A stretch of DNA of 64,000 bases from Halomonas sp. (lineage in GTDB: Bacteria > Pseudomonadota > Gammaproteobacteria > Pseudomonadales > Halomonadaceae): NCBI RefSeq assembly GCF_029263665.1, contig NZ_JAJUFQ010000003.1, positions 62,001 to 126,000 on the forward strand, read 5' to 3'. Below, one piece after another: positions 28,204 through 38,670 of the stretch (positions are counted from its first letter, which is position 1; each line of letters begins with the position of its first letter). A program made the translations under genes and the position numbers. Below the pieces are notes generated by a model that did not search any database, was not told where the DNA came from, and saw only the letters and a list, made by a program, of their open reading frames with translations.

Positions 28204-29661
28204 GTGAGCCAGCAATCCGACGCAGTCTTCCAGGAATGGCACGATAACCAGGCTATCGTGGAGCAGATGATTCCACTGATCGGCAGCCTATATCGCCATA
28301 ACAATGTGGTTACCACCATGTTTGGTCGCTCGCTGTTCAATCGCAGCGTCATCCGCATCCTGAAGGACCACCGTTTTGTTCGGAAGGTCGAGGGCACTGA
28401 GCTGTCCGTGACGGATACCTTCCCCCTGGTGCAGGCCATGACTGAGCTGAATCTGGGGCCGGCCCATGTCGACGTGGGTAAGCTGGGCGTGGCATTCAAG
28501 AAGCAAGGGGGCGGCGATGCCGTTGCCTTCATGCGCGAGCAACTTGCCGAGATCGTCGACGGCCATGATCCTCAGGCCACTGGCGAACCCAAGGATGTCG
28601 TTCTGTATGGCTTCGGTCGCATCGGTCGAATTCTGGCCCGTGTGCTGATTGAGAAAGCCGGGGGCGGTAACCTGCTGCGTCTGCGAGCCATCGTGGTGCG
28701 TGGCCGTGGTGATATCGCCAAGGATCTCGAAAAGCGTGCCAGTCTGCTGCGTCGTGACAGTGTTCATGGCCCTTTCGATGGCACCATCAGCGTGGATGTC
28801 GAGTCTCGCAGCCTGATCGCCAACGGCAATGTCATTCAGGTTATCTATGCCGATTCGCCTAGTGAGATCGATTATACCGCCTATGGCATCAATAACGCTG
28901 TGGTGGTGGATAACACGGGTATCTGGCGCGACGAGAAAGGGCTCAGCCAGCACCTCGAGTGCAAAGGGGTATCCAAGGCGCTGCTGACTGCGCCAGGTAA
29001 GGGTGACGTCAAGAATATCGTCTTTGGTATCAACCATGGTGATATCAACAGCGATGATCGCATCATCTCTGCGGCTTCCTGTACCACCAATGCCATCGTG
29101 CCTGTGCTCAAGGTGCTCAACGACGAATACGGTATTACGCATGGTCATGTCGAGACCGTGCACTCCTATACCAACGACCAGAACCTGATCGACAACTACC
29201 ACAAGGGTGACCGGCGCGGCCGGAGTGCCCCGCTGAACATGGTGTTGACGGAGACCGGTGCTGCCAAGGCCGTTGCCAAGGCGCTGCCTGAGCTGGGTGG
29301 CAAGCTGACCGGTAATGCCATTCGGGTGCCGACCCCGAATGTGTCCATGGCGATTCTCAACCTGTCGCTCGACAAGGAAGTGGATACAGAAAGCCTGAAT
29401 GGCTATCTGCGCCGCATGTCCATCGATTCTGACTACCAGAAGCAGATCGACTACGTGGACTCTCCGGAAGTGGTATCCAGTGATTTTGTCGGCAATCGCC
29501 ATGCGGGTATCGTCGATGCTCAAGCCACCATTGCCCAGGGCAAGCATGTCGTACTGTATGTCTGGTATGACAACGAGTTTGGTTATAGCTGCCAGGTCAT
29601 CCGTATCTTGCAGCACATTTCCAACGTATCTTTCTTGAAGTTGCCGCATAGCGCCAACTAA
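28204..29661 (+). CDS. gap: Glyceraldehyde-3-phosphate dehydrogenase, long form
   Basis: 485 residues from GTG 28204, with GAGG five bases upstream; a TTG at 28192 would lack a site. The usual enzyme has about 335 residues; here about 130 extra helical residues precede the NAD-binding GFGRIGR at 136-142. The catalytic Cys293 lies in SAASCTTNAIVPVLK and the substrate-binding region is HSYTNDQNLIDNYHKGDRRG, a variant of the usual TxDQ block. It converts glyceraldehyde 3-phosphate to 1,3-bisphosphoglycerate, or runs the reverse for gluconeogenesis. Long forms beside mfd occur in Pseudomonas. The extension has no named function that I know. Confidence 0.93.
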   Translation: MSQQSDAVFQEWHDNQAIVEQMIPLIGSLYRHNNVVTTMFGRSLFNRSVIRILKDHRFVRKVEGTELSVTDTFPLVQAMTELNLGPAHVDVGKLGVAFKKQGGGDAVAFMREQLAEIVDGHDPQATGEPKDVVLYGFGRIGRILARVLIEKAGGGNLLRLRAIVVRGRGDIAKDLEKRASLLRRDSVHGPFDGTISVDVESRSLIANGNVIQVIYADSPSEIDYTAYGINNAVVVDNTGIWRDEKGLSQHLECKGVSKALLTAPGKGDVKNIVFGINHGDINSDDRIISAASCTTNAIVPVLKVLNDEYGITHGHVETVHSYTNDQNLIDNYHKGDRRGRSAPLNMVLTETGAAKAVAKALPELGGKLTGNAIRVPTPNVSMAILNLSLDKEVDTESLNGYLRRMSIDSDYQKQIDYVDSPEVVSSDFVGNRHAGIVDAQATIAQGKHVVLYVWYDNEFGYSCQVIRILQHISNVSFLKLPHSAN

Positions 29662-29729
29662 TCAAGGACATTAGGCGCTTTCCTGCTTCATTTGGAAGTA
29701 AAGGGAGCGTCTATCGGGAAATGCTGATA

Positions 29730-29763
29730 CCCCTTGTAGCCATTGATCTACAAGGGGTTTTTT
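29730..29763 (+). terminator. gap: Rho-independent terminator after gap
   Basis: CCCCTTGTAG (29730-29739) pairs with CTACAAGGGG (29748-29757), followed by six T. It ends the gap transcript 69 bases after the stop. Confidence 0.92.
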
Positions 29764-29819
29764 GTGCCTTTTTGAACCTGTTCTGTCGTCAGTGGATGGA
29801 TCTGCTACGTTCGATCCTG

Positions 29820-29848
29820 TAGTCATTCCATCGCCTTGTCTTTATAAT
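29820..29848 (+). promoter_or_regulatory. Candidate sigma-70 promoter of the nqr operon
   Basis: TAGTCA at 29820-29825 (four of six to TTGACA), 17-base spacer, then a perfect TATAAT at 29843-29848. It lies about 130 bases before nqrA and after the gap terminator, so it is well placed to drive the operon. Confidence 0.45.
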
Positions 29849-29917
29849 GCTGGGGATTTTTCGGGGGGGTTCGTGCTCTCCTGTGCGTAACTGGTAATGC
29901 GACAAACTACAATAAAA

Positions 29918-29934
29918 GAATAATTCTCATTTCC
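29918..29934. promoter_or_regulatory. Possible Fur-box-like site upstream of nqrA
   Basis: GAATAATTCTCATTTCC holds the ATAATTCTCATT core seen in many Fur-bound sites. The NQR complex contains iron-sulfur and iron centres, so iron control is reasonable. The match to the 19-bp consensus is partial. Confidence 0.3.
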
Positions 29935-29984
29935 AGGCGTTCCCCCGTCCAAATTATCTACCGATCCATCAACTGGGCGAGACT

Positions 29985-31337
29985 ATGATCGAAGTCAAAA
30001 AAGGCCTGGATCTCCCCATCACGGGAGCACCAGAGCAGCGCATTGACGATGCGCGGCCGGTGCGCCACGTGGCACTCCTGGGAACCGATTACATCGGCAT
30101 GAAGCCGACTATGGCGGTCAAGGAAGGGGACAAGGTCAAACTGGGCCAGCTACTGTTCACTGACAAGAAGATCGAAGGTGTTCGCTTCACGTCGCCTGCG
30201 GCGGGTGAAGTCGTCGCGGTCAATCGCGGCGAGAAGCGAAGGCTTTTGTCTGTTGTCATCAAGGTCGACGAGAACGAGGAAGCCGAATCGTTCACTGCTC
30301 ATGGTCGTGATGGTCTGGACAAGCTGGATCGCCAGGTCGTGGTCGATCAACTGGTCGAGTCTGGTCTGTGGACAGCACTGCGCGTGCGTCCTTTCTCCCG
30401 CACTCCTGAACTCGACGCAGTACCGTATGACATCTTTGTTACCGCAATCGACACGCATCCGCTGTCTGCTGATCCGGGTGTGATCATCAATGAGCAGCAG
30501 GAAGCCTTCGAGGATGGTCTCAAGGTGTTGACTCGCCTGACCGAAGGTAAAGTGTTCCTGTGTACAGCTCCTGATGCCAAGATGCCCGGTACTGGCATCA
30601 GTGGTGTTCAGCACGAGACCTTTGGTGGCCGCCATCCCGCAGGTCTGGTGGGGACACATATTCACTTCCTGTCGCCGGTATCCATCCAGCGTCGTGTGTG
30701 GCATATCGGTTATCAGGACGTCATCGCGTTCGGCAAGCTGTTTGCAGAAGGTAAACTGGATGTCAGCCGTGTCGTTGCCATCGGTGGCCCGCGTGCCGAG
30801 AAGCCGCGCCTGCTGCGTACCCGTCTGGGAGCCAGTACGGATGAGCTGCTGGCCGGTGAGATCGTGTCTCCTGACGATACCCGTGTGATCAACGGCAGTG
30901 TCTTCTCCGGTTTCACCGCCGAAGGCAACCTGCGCTATCTGGGCCGTTTCTGCCAGCAGCTGAGCCTGCTGGAAGAGGGGCACAAGCGTGACTTCATGGG
31001 CTGGTTGTCTCCGGGATCAAAGCGTCACTCTGTACTGGGTATCTATCTGTCCAGCCTCAAGGGGCTTGGTAGTGACTATGCTCCGACGACATCCACCAAT
31101 GGTTCTGAGCGGGCCATGGTGCCGGTGGGTTCCTACGAGAAGGTGATGCCGCTGGATATCCTGCCCACGCAGCTTCTGCGCTCTCTGATCGTTGGCGACA
31201 TCGAGACTGCCATGCAGCTCGGCTGTCTCGAACTGGATGAAGAAGACCTGGCGTTGTGCACCTATGTGTGCCCTGGCAAGTACGAGTACGGTCCCATCCT
31301 CCGCGACAACCTCACCATGATCGAGAAAGAGGTATGA
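29985..31337 (+). CDS. nqrA: Na+-translocating NADH:quinone reductase subunit A
   Basis: 450 residues, close to the 446 of Vibrio. NqrA is the peripheral subunit that helps bind quinone. The start [18 protein letters not shown] is the canonical N-terminus. Recognisable are [20 protein letters not shown] with its barrel-sandwich fold, [10 protein letters not shown], and the C-terminal [16 protein letters not shown]. It is the first gene of nqrABCDEF; the stop overlaps the first ATG before nqrB. Confidence 0.97.
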   Translation: MIEVKKGLDLPITGAPEQRIDDARPVRHVALLGTDYIGMKPTMAVKEGDKVKLGQLLFTDKKIEGVRFTSPAAGEVVAVNRGEKRRLLSVVIKVDENEEAESFTAHGRDGLDKLDRQVVVDQLVESGLWTALRVRPFSRTPELDAVPYDIFVTAIDTHPLSADPGVIINEQQEAFEDGLKVLTRLTEGKVFLCTAPDAKMPGTGISGVQHETFGGRHPAGLVGTHIHFLSPVSIQRRVWHIGYQDVIAFGKLFAEGKLDVSRVVAIGGPRAEKPRLLRTRLGASTDELLAGEIVSPDDTRVINGSVFSGFTAEGNLRYLGRFCQQLSLLEEGHKRDFMGWLSPGSKRHSVLGIYLSSLKGLGSDYAPTTSTNGSERAMVPVGSYEKVMPLDILPTQLLRSLIVGDIETAMQLGCLELDEEDLALCTYVCPGKYEYGPILRDNLTMIEKEV

Positions 31338-31339
31338 TG

Positions 31340-32563
31340 ATGGGCATTCGACAGACACTCGACAATCTCGAACCGCATTTCCATAAAGGCGGAAAATACG
31401 AGAAGTTCTATCCGCTGTATGAAGCGGTGGATACTATCTTCTATTCTCCGGCAAGCGTGGCCAAGACGGCTTCTCATGTGCGTGATGGTGTTGATCTCAA
31501 GCGCATCATGATCACCGTATGGTTGTGCACTTTCCCGGCCATGTTCTTCGGTATGTGGAACACTGGCTGGCAGGCCAATGAAGCCATCGCTGCTGGTTAT
31601 GAGTCCATGGCCGGATGGCGTGAGATGGTCCTGCTGACTCTGGCGGGTGGGCACGATGCTGGCAGCCTGTGGTCCAACTTCGTGCTTGGCGCGACATACT
31701 TCCTGCCGATTTACCTGGTGACCTTCGTGGTCGGTGGTTTTTGGGAAGTCCTGTTCGCCATCAAGCGTGGCCATGAGGTCAACGAAGGCTTCTTTGTCAC
31801 TTCCGTGCTGTTTGCCTTGATTCTGCCGGCGACCATTCCGCTGTGGCAGGTCGCACTGGGCATTACCTTCGGTGTAGTGATCGGCAAGGAAATCTTCGGC
31901 GGTACCGGCAAGAACTTCCTTAACCCGGCACTGACGGGGCGAGCCTTCCTCTACTTCGCATATCCGGCTCAGATCTCCGGTGATGCGGTTTGGGTTCCTG
32001 CTGATGGATTCACCGGCGCGACTCCTTTGTCCGCTGTCTACCAGAGTGGTATGGCTGCACTGCAAGATCAGTACAGCTGGTGGGATGCCTTCCTCGGATT
32101 CATTCCGGGTTCCGTGGGCGAGACCTCGACTCTGGCGATCCTGATCGGCGGTGTCGTGCTCCTGGCGATGGGCATTGCCAGCTGGCGCATCGTGCTGGGT
32201 GTGTTCCTCGGCATGGTGGCGATGAGCTCCATCCTCAACCTGGTCGGCTCCGATTCCAACCTGATGTTTGCCATGCCCTGGTACTGGCATCTGGTGGTGG
32301 GTGGCTTCGCCTTCGGCATGATCTTCATGGCCACTGACCCGGTATCGGCTTCCATGACCAATCCGGGCCGCTATATCTTTGGCGCGCTGATCGGTGTGAT
32401 GACGGTGCTGATCCGTGTGGTCAACCCGGCTTTCCCTGAGGGCATCATGCTGGCGATTCTGTTCGCCAACCTGTTTGCGCCGCTCATCGATCACTTCTTT
32501 GTAGAGGCCAACATCAAGCGTCGTGCCAAGCGTACTGCTGTCCTGGCCGAGGAGACTGAGTGA
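31340..32563 (+). CDS. nqrB: Na+-translocating NADH:quinone reductase subunit B
   Basis: 407 residues with about ten membrane helices. Three ATG codons lie in a row at 31334, 31337 and 31340; AAAGAGG at 31326-31332 is best spaced for 31340. NqrB carries a covalent FMN on Thr and a riboflavin. The attachment motif is seen as [10 protein letters not shown], with Thr228 as the likely acceptor. Also clear are [20 protein letters not shown] and the C-terminal [16 protein letters not shown]. It overlaps nqrC by one base. Confidence 0.97.
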   Translation: MGIRQTLDNLEPHFHKGGKYEKFYPLYEAVDTIFYSPASVAKTASHVRDGVDLKRIMITVWLCTFPAMFFGMWNTGWQANEAIAAGYESMAGWREMVLLTLAGGHDAGSLWSNFVLGATYFLPIYLVTFVVGGFWEVLFAIKRGHEVNEGFFVTSVLFALILPATIPLWQVALGITFGVVIGKEIFGGTGKNFLNPALTGRAFLYFAYPAQISGDAVWVPADGFTGATPLSAVYQSGMAALQDQYSWWDAFLGFIPGSVGETSTLAILIGGVVLLAMGIASWRIVLGVFLGMVAMSSILNLVGSDSNLMFAMPWYWHLVVGGFAFGMIFMATDPVSASMTNPGRYIFGALIGVMTVLIRVVNPAFPEGIMLAILFANLFAPLIDHFFVEANIKRRAKRTAVLAEETE

Positions 32564-33390
32564 TGGCTAAAGACAATAACTCTATTGGGAAAGTCCTGAC
32601 GGTTGCTTTCTCGCTCTGTCTTGTCTGCTCGATCATCGTGTCGACGGCAGCCGTGGCATTGCGTTCCAAGCAGGCTGAAAATCAGGAACTCGACCGCAAG
32701 ACTAACATTCTGGCCGTTGCTGACCTGCTTGAGCCGGGCATGAATGTGGGGGAAGAGTTTGCCAAGGCGGTAACACCCAAGGCGGTGGAGCTGGCTTCCG
32801 GTGAATATACCGATGCCGTGGATGCGACCAGCTATGATGGCTTGACTGCTGCCAAGGACCCGGAGCAATCTCGCAAGCTGACGGCTGACGAAGATATTGC
32901 CGGTATCGGTCGTGAAGAGAAGTTCTCTACTGTCTACCTTGTGGGGGACACCGAGAACCCAGAGAAGATTATCTTGCCGATTCGTGGTCAAGGCCTGTGG
33001 GGACTGATGCAGGGCTACCTGTCCGTGAAAGGCGATGGTAACACCATCACGGGTATCACTTTCTTCTCCCATTCCGAAACTCCAGGCCTGGGTGGTGAGG
33101 TGGATAACCCCCGCTGGAAAGCCAAGTGGGATGGCAAGGAAATCTACGCTGCCGATGATGGCGATACGCCAGCCATCGAACTGGTCAAGGGTGGGGCGAG
33201 CAACCCTAACCAAGTCGATGCACTATCTGGTGCCTCTCTTACCAGTCGTGGCGTAACTCACTTGGTGCAGTTCTGGATGGGTGCAGAAGGCTTTGGCCCA
33301 TATCTGGAGCGCTTCCGTTCTGGCGACGCCGGTGCTGCTGATGAATCCCAGGCCGCTGCCGTCACCACCGACGAGACCGAAGGAGCTTGA
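32563..33390 (+). CDS. nqrC: Na+-translocating NADH:quinone reductase subunit C
   Basis: 275 residues. One membrane helix (about residues 11-32) and a large periplasmic domain that holds a covalently bound FMN. The flavin motif D-x-x-S/T-G-A-S/T reads DALSGAS, so the acceptor is Ser225, where the well-known Vibrio protein has Thr at the same number. Other marks: [17 protein letters not shown] and [20 protein letters not shown] over two stretches. The ATG shares its A with the nqrB stop. Confidence 0.96.
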   Translation: MAKDNNSIGKVLTVAFSLCLVCSIIVSTAAVALRSKQAENQELDRKTNILAVADLLEPGMNVGEEFAKAVTPKAVELASGEYTDAVDATSYDGLTAAKDPEQSRKLTADEDIAGIGREEKFSTVYLVGDTENPEKIILPIRGQGLWGLMQGYLSVKGDGNTITGITFFSHSETPGLGGEVDNPRWKAKWDGKEIYAADDGDTPAIELVKGGASNPNQVDALSGASLTSRGVTHLVQFWMGAEGFGPYLERFRSGDAGAADESQAAAVTTDETEGA

Positions 33391-33392
33391 TG

Positions 33393-34061
<669 letters not shown>

Positions 34062-34062
34062 C

Positions 34063-34680
34063 ATGGAACATTACCTGAGCCTGTTCGTTGCTTCCGTGTT
34101 CGTCGAGAACATGGCCTTGGCCTTCTTCCTCGGCATGTGTACCTTCATGGCGGTATCCAAGAAGGTATCCTCGGCCATCGGCCTGGGTATTGCCGTGGTG
34201 GTGGTTCTCACCGTCACTGTGCCGGTGAACAATCTGATCCTGAAGTATCTGCTGGCAGAAGGCGCCCTGTCCTGGACAGGTATTCCCGGTGCAGAGAACA
34301 TTGATCTGACGTTCCTGGGGCTGTTGTCCTATATCGGCGTTATTGCAGCGCTGGTGCAGATTCTCGAGATGTTCCTCGATAAGTTTGTACCGTCTCTGTA
34401 CAACGCTCTTGGTGTGTTCCTGCCGCTGATCACCGTGAACTGTGCCATCCTGGGTGGCACTCTGTTCATGGTCGAGCGTGACTACAACTTCGGTGAGTCC
34501 GTGGTCTATGGCTTTGGTGCTGGTTTCGGCTGGGCACTGGCCATCACGGCTCTGGCAGGTATTCGCGAGAAGTTGAAGTACAGCGATGTGCCAGCGTCCC
34601 TGCAGGGACTGGGCATCACCTTCATTACTGTGGGTCTGATGTCCCTGGGCTTCATGTCCTTCTCTGGCATCCAGCTCTGA
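34063..34680 (+). CDS. nqrE: Na+-translocating NADH:quinone reductase subunit E
   Basis: 205 residues, about six membrane helices, starting one base after the nqrD stop. Canonical stretches are [20 protein letters not shown] and [17 protein letters not shown]; the Cys in TVNCAILGG is the partner of the NqrD Cys in the intramembrane iron site. It helps form the sodium and electron path. A 10-bp hairpin follows before nqrF. Confidence 0.97.
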   Translation: MEHYLSLFVASVFVENMALAFFLGMCTFMAVSKKVSSAIGLGIAVVVVLTVTVPVNNLILKYLLAEGALSWTGIPGAENIDLTFLGLLSYIGVIAALVQILEMFLDKFVPSLYNALGVFLPLITVNCAILGGTLFMVERDYNFGESVVYGFGAGFGWALAITALAGIREKLKYSDVPASLQGLGITFITVGLMSLGFMSFSGIQL

Positions 34681-34684
34681 GCGC

Positions 34685-34708
34685 GATCCGGCGGTTCACC
34701 GCCGGATC
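34685..34708 (+). promoter_or_regulatory. Perfect hairpin between nqrE and nqrF
   Basis: GATCCGGCGG (34685-34694) and CCGCCGGATC (34699-34708) form a 10-bp stem with loop TTCA and no T-run. It is the only gap of note inside the operon. It may stabilise the upstream mRNA or partly attenuate nqrF. Confidence 0.6.
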
Positions 34709-34743
34709 CAGGAAACGCTAGCAAATAGCAATAGGAAACCGAC

Positions 34744-35976
34744 ATGGTTGATACAACAGTCATCGTGCTCGGCGTGGTCATGTTCACCGTCATCGTCATC
34801 AGTCTGACGGCGGTGATCCTGGCAGCCCGAAGCAAGCTGGTCAGCACCGGCGATGTATCCATTGAGATCAATGGGGACCCTGCCAACACCATTACCACTC
34901 AGGCAGGCGGCAAGCTGCTCAACACCCTGGCGGCCAACGGCATCTTCCTGTCTTCCGCCTGCGGTGGTGGTGGCTCTTGCGCTCAGTGCCGTTGCCGTGT
35001 GGAAGAGGGTGGTGGTTCCATCCTGCCGACCGAAGAATCTCATTTCACCCTGCGTGAAAAGAAAAGCGGCTGGCGCCTGTCATGCCAGGTGCCTGTCAAG
35101 CAGGACATGAAGATTCAGGTGCCGGAAGAGGTGTTCGGTGTCAAGAAGTGGGAATGTGAGGTCATCAAGAACCCCAACGTTGCCACCTTCATCAAGGAAC
35201 TCAACCTCAAGTTGCCTGAGGGCGAGGAAGTAGCGTTCCGCGCAGGCGGTTACGTTCAGCTGATAGCGCCGCCTTATGACATCAAGTTCTCCGACTTTGA
35301 TGTCGAGGACGAGTACCGCGGAGACTGGGACAAGTTCGGTCTGTTCAATATTTCTCACAAGAACACCGAAGAAGTCATCCGTGCATACTCCATGGCCAAC
35401 TATCCGGAAGAGAAGGGTATTCTCAAGTTCAATATCCGGATTGCCACGCCTCCGCCCAATTCCAGCCATCCGCCTGGCTTGATGTCTACTTATGTCTTCA
35501 GCTTGAAGCCGGGTGACAAGGTCACTGTGATGGGGCCCTTTGGTGAGTTCTTTGCCAAGAAGACCGATGCAGAGATGGTCTTCATTGGCGGTGGCGCTGG
35601 CATGGCGCCGATGCGTAGCCATATCTTCGACCAGCTCAAGCGTCTGAACAGTACACGCAAGATGTCTTTCTGGTACGGTGCTCGTTCCTGGCGTGAAACG
35701 TTCTACAACGAGGAATATGACCAGTTGGCCAAGGATCATTCGAACTTCGAATGGCACCTGGCACTGTCTGACCCTCTGCCCGAGGACAACTGGGAAGGCC
35801 CGACAGGCTTCATTCACAATGTGCTCTACGAGAACTATCTCAAGGACCATCCGGCTCCTGAGGATTGCGAGTTCTACATGTGCGGACCGCCCATGATGAA
35901 CGCTTCCGTGATCAAGATGCTGCTGGACCTTGGCGTTGAGCCCGAGAATATCCTGCTCGACGACTTTGGTGGCTGA
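34744..35976 (+). CDS. nqrF: Na+-translocating NADH:quinone reductase subunit F
   Basis: 410 residues. NqrF takes electrons from NADH. One N-terminal membrane helix (about 5-26) is followed by a 2Fe-2S ferredoxin domain with [12 protein letters not shown] and the last ligand Cys in [10 protein letters not shown], then a ferredoxin-reductase domain with RAYSMANYP for FAD and [17 protein letters not shown] for NADH. The C-terminus [12 protein letters not shown] is canonical. A terminator follows, so no apbE is cotranscribed. Confidence 0.98.
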   Translation: MVDTTVIVLGVVMFTVIVISLTAVILAARSKLVSTGDVSIEINGDPANTITTQAGGKLLNTLAANGIFLSSACGGGGSCAQCRCRVEEGGGSILPTEESHFTLREKKSGWRLSCQVPVKQDMKIQVPEEVFGVKKWECEVIKNPNVATFIKELNLKLPEGEEVAFRAGGYVQLIAPPYDIKFSDFDVEDEYRGDWDKFGLFNISHKNTEEVIRAYSMANYPEEKGILKFNIRIATPPPNSSHPPGLMSTYVFSLKPGDKVTVMGPFGEFFAKKTDAEMVFIGGGAGMAPMRSHIFDQLKRLNSTRKMSFWYGARSWRETFYNEEYDQLAKDHSNFEWHLALSDPLPEDNWEGPTGFIHNVLYENYLKDHPAPEDCEFYMCGPPMMNASVIKMLLDLGVEPENILLDDFGG

Positions 35977-35994
35977 TTCGTCAGTATCATCAAC

Positions 35995-36025
35995 AAAACC
36001 GGCCCTTCTGGGCCGGTTTTGTTTT
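35995..36025 (+). terminator. nqrF: Rho-independent terminator after nqrF
   Basis: AAAACCGGCCC (35995-36005) pairs with GGGCCGGTTTT (36010-36020) around TTCT, then GTTTT. It separates nqrABCDEF from nqrM. Confidence 0.92.
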
Positions 36026-36265
36026 ATGCGTGATAACGTTTTGTAGGCGATAAAAGCGCAGCATCAGGGACTGAAATCTGGCATAATGAGGCCCAGAAGC
36101 GATGGAACCAGTCGCCGTCATGAGCAGTCCGATATCTGGGGCAATGTCCATCTGAGGTAAGGTTCCCTCAGCTCCGGCAACCAACCCCATGGGTAGCAGT
36201 TGATGTTGATTCCTGTTGCCTGGGTGCATTGTGTGTTGCCTGTGATTTATAGCAAGGAGTCTGTC
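36026..36265 (+). other. Leader of nqrM, 240 bases, where apbE is often found
   Basis: No open frame fits here. The stretch holds CTGAGG (36151-36156) with CCTCAG some eight bases on, a small hairpin, and a weak CATAAT near 36082. It probably contains the nqrM promoter and a structured leader. No known riboswitch class could be matched. Confidence 0.35.
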
Positions 36266-36523
36266 ATGACCATTTTTTTCGTTGTTCTTGCTGCCATGTT
36301 GCTGATTACTGCTGCCATGGCCATTGGTGTCATCATGGGGCGCAAGCCCATTGCTGGTTCCTGTGGCGGCCTCAATGCTCTGGGGCTCAAGGATGGGTGC
36401 GAGATCTGCGGTGGCAAGGATGAAGTTTGCGAGGAAGAGTCTCGCAAGCGTGCCGTCAGCACGCGTCGACGTGCCGATGAGAATCGTGGTCTTGATCTGG
36501 GCTACGACGCCACTCGTCGTTGA
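36266..36523 (+). CDS. nqrM: Na+-NQR maturation protein NqrM
   Basis: 85 residues from ATG 36266, with AAGGAG six bases before. One membrane helix (about residues 2-25) is followed by a Cys-rich part: GSCGGLNALGLKDGCEICGG and then DEVCEEESR. Four Cys in this spacing mark NqrM (formerly DUF539), needed to build the intramembrane iron centre between NqrD and NqrE. In Vibrio and Pseudomonas it follows apbE; here apbE is missing and nqrM has its own leader. A GC-rich hairpin follows. Confidence 0.95.
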   Translation: MTIFFVVLAAMLLITAAMAIGVIMGRKPIAGSCGGLNALGLKDGCEICGGKDEVCEEESRKRAVSTRRRADENRGLDLGYDATRR

Positions 36524-36558
36524 TCGCGCGGCAGTTGATTGAATCGAATGAATGATGG

Positions 36559-36578
36559 CGGCGCCCCGAGGGGCGCCG
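36559..36578 (+). terminator. GC-rich hairpin between nqrM and sthA
   Basis: CGGCGCCCC (36559-36567) and GGGGCGCCG (36570-36578) are separated by GA. No T-run follows. The same GGCGCCCC core recurs in the palindrome after sthA. Confidence 0.5.
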
Positions 36579-36623
36579 TGCTCGGTTCTGGGGATCGGGA
36601 AAGACAGGAATAAGGGAGAAACG

Positions 36624-38027
36624 ATGGTAGTCCACAGCTCGGTGCACAAGTACGATGTCGTGGTTATTGGTACTGGTCCTGCCGGTGAAAGTGCGGCGAT
36701 CAACGCTGCCAAGAATGGCAAACGCGTGGCCATCATCGAAAAGCAGGCCCGTGTTGGCGGCAATTGCACGCACTGGGGCACGATACCTTCCAAGGCATTG
36801 CGCCACCAGGTCCGCCAGATCATGTCATTCAATACGAACACCATGTTCCGTGATATCGGTGAGCCACGCTGGTTCTCCTTTCCCAAGGTGCGTGAGCGCT
36901 CCCGGCCGACGATCGATCGGCAGGTGGCGATGCGTACCAACTTTTATGCGCGCAATCGCATCGATCTTTACCATGGAGTGGCGCATTTCAAGGATGAGAA
37001 CACGCTGGTAGTGAGAGGGAGTAGCGAGAAAAACGAGGAACTGGTTGCGGAGGAGATCATCATTGCCACGGGGTCTCGTCCGTACCGGCCTGCCGATATC
37101 GATTTTCATCATCCGCGGATCTATTGTTCCGACAGTATTCTGGGCATGGGGCACACTCCACGGACACTGATCATCTTCGGGGCAGGTGTGATCGGCTGCG
37201 AGTATGCCTCGATCTTCTCCGGACTGGGCCTAAAGGTCGACCTGATCAACAACCGAGGTAGCCTGCTGTCCTTCCTTGATGACGAAATCAGTGACGCCTT
37301 GTCCTATCATCTGCGCAAGCACGGTGTGTTGATTCGTCATAATGAAGATTATGAGCGAGTCGAAGGCGACGATGAGGGGGTCACGGTCTATCTCAAGTCG
37401 GGCAAGCGCCTACGAGCCGATGCCTTTCTGTGGGCCAATGGACGTACCGGTAATACTGATGAACTGGGGCTCGAAAATATTGGCTTGACCGCCAACGGGC
37501 GCGGGCAGTTGCAAGTCGATGAGCACTATCGCACGGCCATTTCGCATATCTATGCGGCCGGCGATGTCATTGGCTGGCCTAGTCTTGCCAGCGCGGCTTA
37601 TGACCAAGGGCTGAATGCCTGCAATACGCTATTGGACAAGAAGTTCCGTTACATCACAGAGGTGCCGACCGGAATCTACACCATTCCGGAGATCAGCTCC
37701 TTCGGCCGTACCGAACGTGAGCTGACAGAAGCCAAGGTGCCCTATGAAGTCGGTCACGCGTTCTTCAAAGACACCGCTCGCGCACAGATCACTGGCGATA
37801 CGGTGGGGATGCTCAAGATCCTGTTCGATCAGAGCACACTGGAGATATATGGCATTCATTGCTTTGGTGATCAGGCTTCAGAAATCGTGCATATCGGCCA
37901 GGCCATCATGCAACAGGAAGGAGCGGCGAATACGCTGGAGTACTTCGTCAATACAACGTTCAATTATCCGACCATGGCGGAGGCCTATCGGGTTGCCGCG
38001 CAGAATGGCCTGAACCGAGTGTTCTGA
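36624..38027 (+). CDS. sthA: Soluble pyridine nucleotide transhydrogenase
   Basis: 467 residues, equal in size to E. coli SthA (466). A flavoprotein that moves hydride between NADPH and NAD, mostly oxidising excess [25 protein letters not shown] is the FAD-binding start. The active-site region [16 protein letters not shown] has Thr in place of the second redox Cys of lipoamide dehydrogenases, which is the hallmark of Sth[14 protein letters not shown] binds the second nucleotide. AAGGGAG precedes the ATG at 36624. Confidence 0.98.
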   Translation: MVVHSSVHKYDVVVIGTGPAGESAAINAAKNGKRVAIIEKQARVGGNCTHWGTIPSKALRHQVRQIMSFNTNTMFRDIGEPRWFSFPKVRERSRPTIDRQVAMRTNFYARNRIDLYHGVAHFKDENTLVVRGSSEKNEELVAEEIIIATGSRPYRPADIDFHHPRIYCSDSILGMGHTPRTLIIFGAGVIGCEYASIFSGLGLKVDLINNRGSLLSFLDDEISDALSYHLRKHGVLIRHNEDYERVEGDDEGVTVYLKSGKRLRADAFLWANGRTGNTDELGLENIGLTANGRGQLQVDEHYRTAISHIYAAGDVIGWPSLASAAYDQGLNACNTLLDKKFRYITEVPTGIYTIPEISSFGRTERELTEAKVPYEVGHAFFKDTARAQITGDTVGMLKILFDQSTLEIYGIHCFGDQASEIVHIGQAIMQQEGAANTLEYFVNTTFNYPTMAEAYRVAAQNGLNRVF

Positions 38028-38068
38028 GACCGTTCCTGTTACATGAATTGTCTGTCGAATAGACATGT

Positions 38069-38108
38069 AGACGCAAGACGGCGCCCCATGGGGCGCCGTC
38101 TTGCGTCT
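38069..38108. terminator. Perfect 40-bp palindrome between convergent sthA and DUF488
   Basis: The segment reads identically on both strands from 38069 to 38108, centred on CCCCATGGGG, with outer arms AGACGCAAGACGG and their complement. As RNA it gives a stem of about 18 bp with a tiny loop. It lies 41 bases after sthA and 45 before the end of the minus-strand gene, so it can serve both as terminator. Confidence 0.75.
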
Positions 38109-38153
38109 TGACCACCGTTCTGGGGTATCACTCCGAAACAGGGCTCTGGTCTG

Positions 38154-38657
38154 TCAGGATGATGAAGTGTCATCCAAGTGATTTCCACCGGTGGAAGGTT
38201 GATCAGGATGTTGGTTGTCGTCGAAGTGTTCTCCGCCGAAGTGCTTCTCGTTACCGTAGCAGGGTGGTGAAGACGGCAGGGCATCAGCCTGGTCTTCCTT
38301 GTGCAGGGCTTCGAGGATGGCGTCACGTAAAAGGGGCAGGTAAGACTCTTCTACGTCGCGAGTCGCCGTCAACAGGGTCAGGCGTCCGCGTCGGGCCAGG
38401 CGCATCAGTGGCACCAGGTTCTCAGGATTGTCGCGTAGCTCTCCGCGATAGCGAATTTCAAATACTGTTCGGTTGATCGCTTCTTCGTGATAACGGCGGC
38501 GCAAGGCGTTGCTGGGTGATGCGTCACGATACCAGTCGGTCAGCGCTAGAGCCTCGCGTGCTCGACCGCGCGGCCAGAGACGGTCGACCAGGATGCGAGC
38601 ACCGTCGGACTCGTCGATGGGCTGATAGATGCGCTTGACGACGATGTCATAGCTCAT
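38154..38657 (-). CDS. DUF488 family protein
   Basis: 167 residues from ATG 38657, with GGAG some nine bases before. The opening RIYQPIDESDGARILVDRLWPRG is the DUF488 signature, followed by LTDWYRDASPSNALRRRYH and LTLLTATRDVEES. These small cytosolic proteins are related to nuclease or DNA-modifying folds by prediction, but no reaction is proven to my knowledge. The last 35 residues are Asp/His/Ser-rich and look disordered, an addition to the usual 115-120 residue core. It follows the C39 peptidase gene by 13 bases and is probably in its operon. Confidence 0.88.
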   Translation of the reverse strand: MSYDIVVKRIYQPIDESDGARILVDRLWPRGRAREALALTDWYRDASPSNALRRRYHEEAINRTVFEIRYRGELRDNPENLVPLMRLARRGRLTLLTATRDVEESYLPLLRDAILEALHKEDQADALPSSPPCYGNEKHFGGEHFDDNQHPDQPSTGGNHLDDTSSS

Positions 38658-38670
38658 GAGGGGCTTCTCC

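Noticed and set aside
28288..29649. 453-residue open frame antisense to gap
   Set aside because: It mirrors the codon structure of gap on the other strand, has no ribosome site and no recognisable domain.
31262..32494. 410-residue open frame antisense to nqrB
   Set aside because: Low-quality composition rich in His and Arg, and fully covered by the certain nqrB gene.
36085..36265. SAM-type riboswitch in the nqrM leader
   Set aside because: CCGGCAACC and a GATTCC segment are present, but the remaining conserved core of the SAM-I class is missing, and nqrM has no link to methionine.
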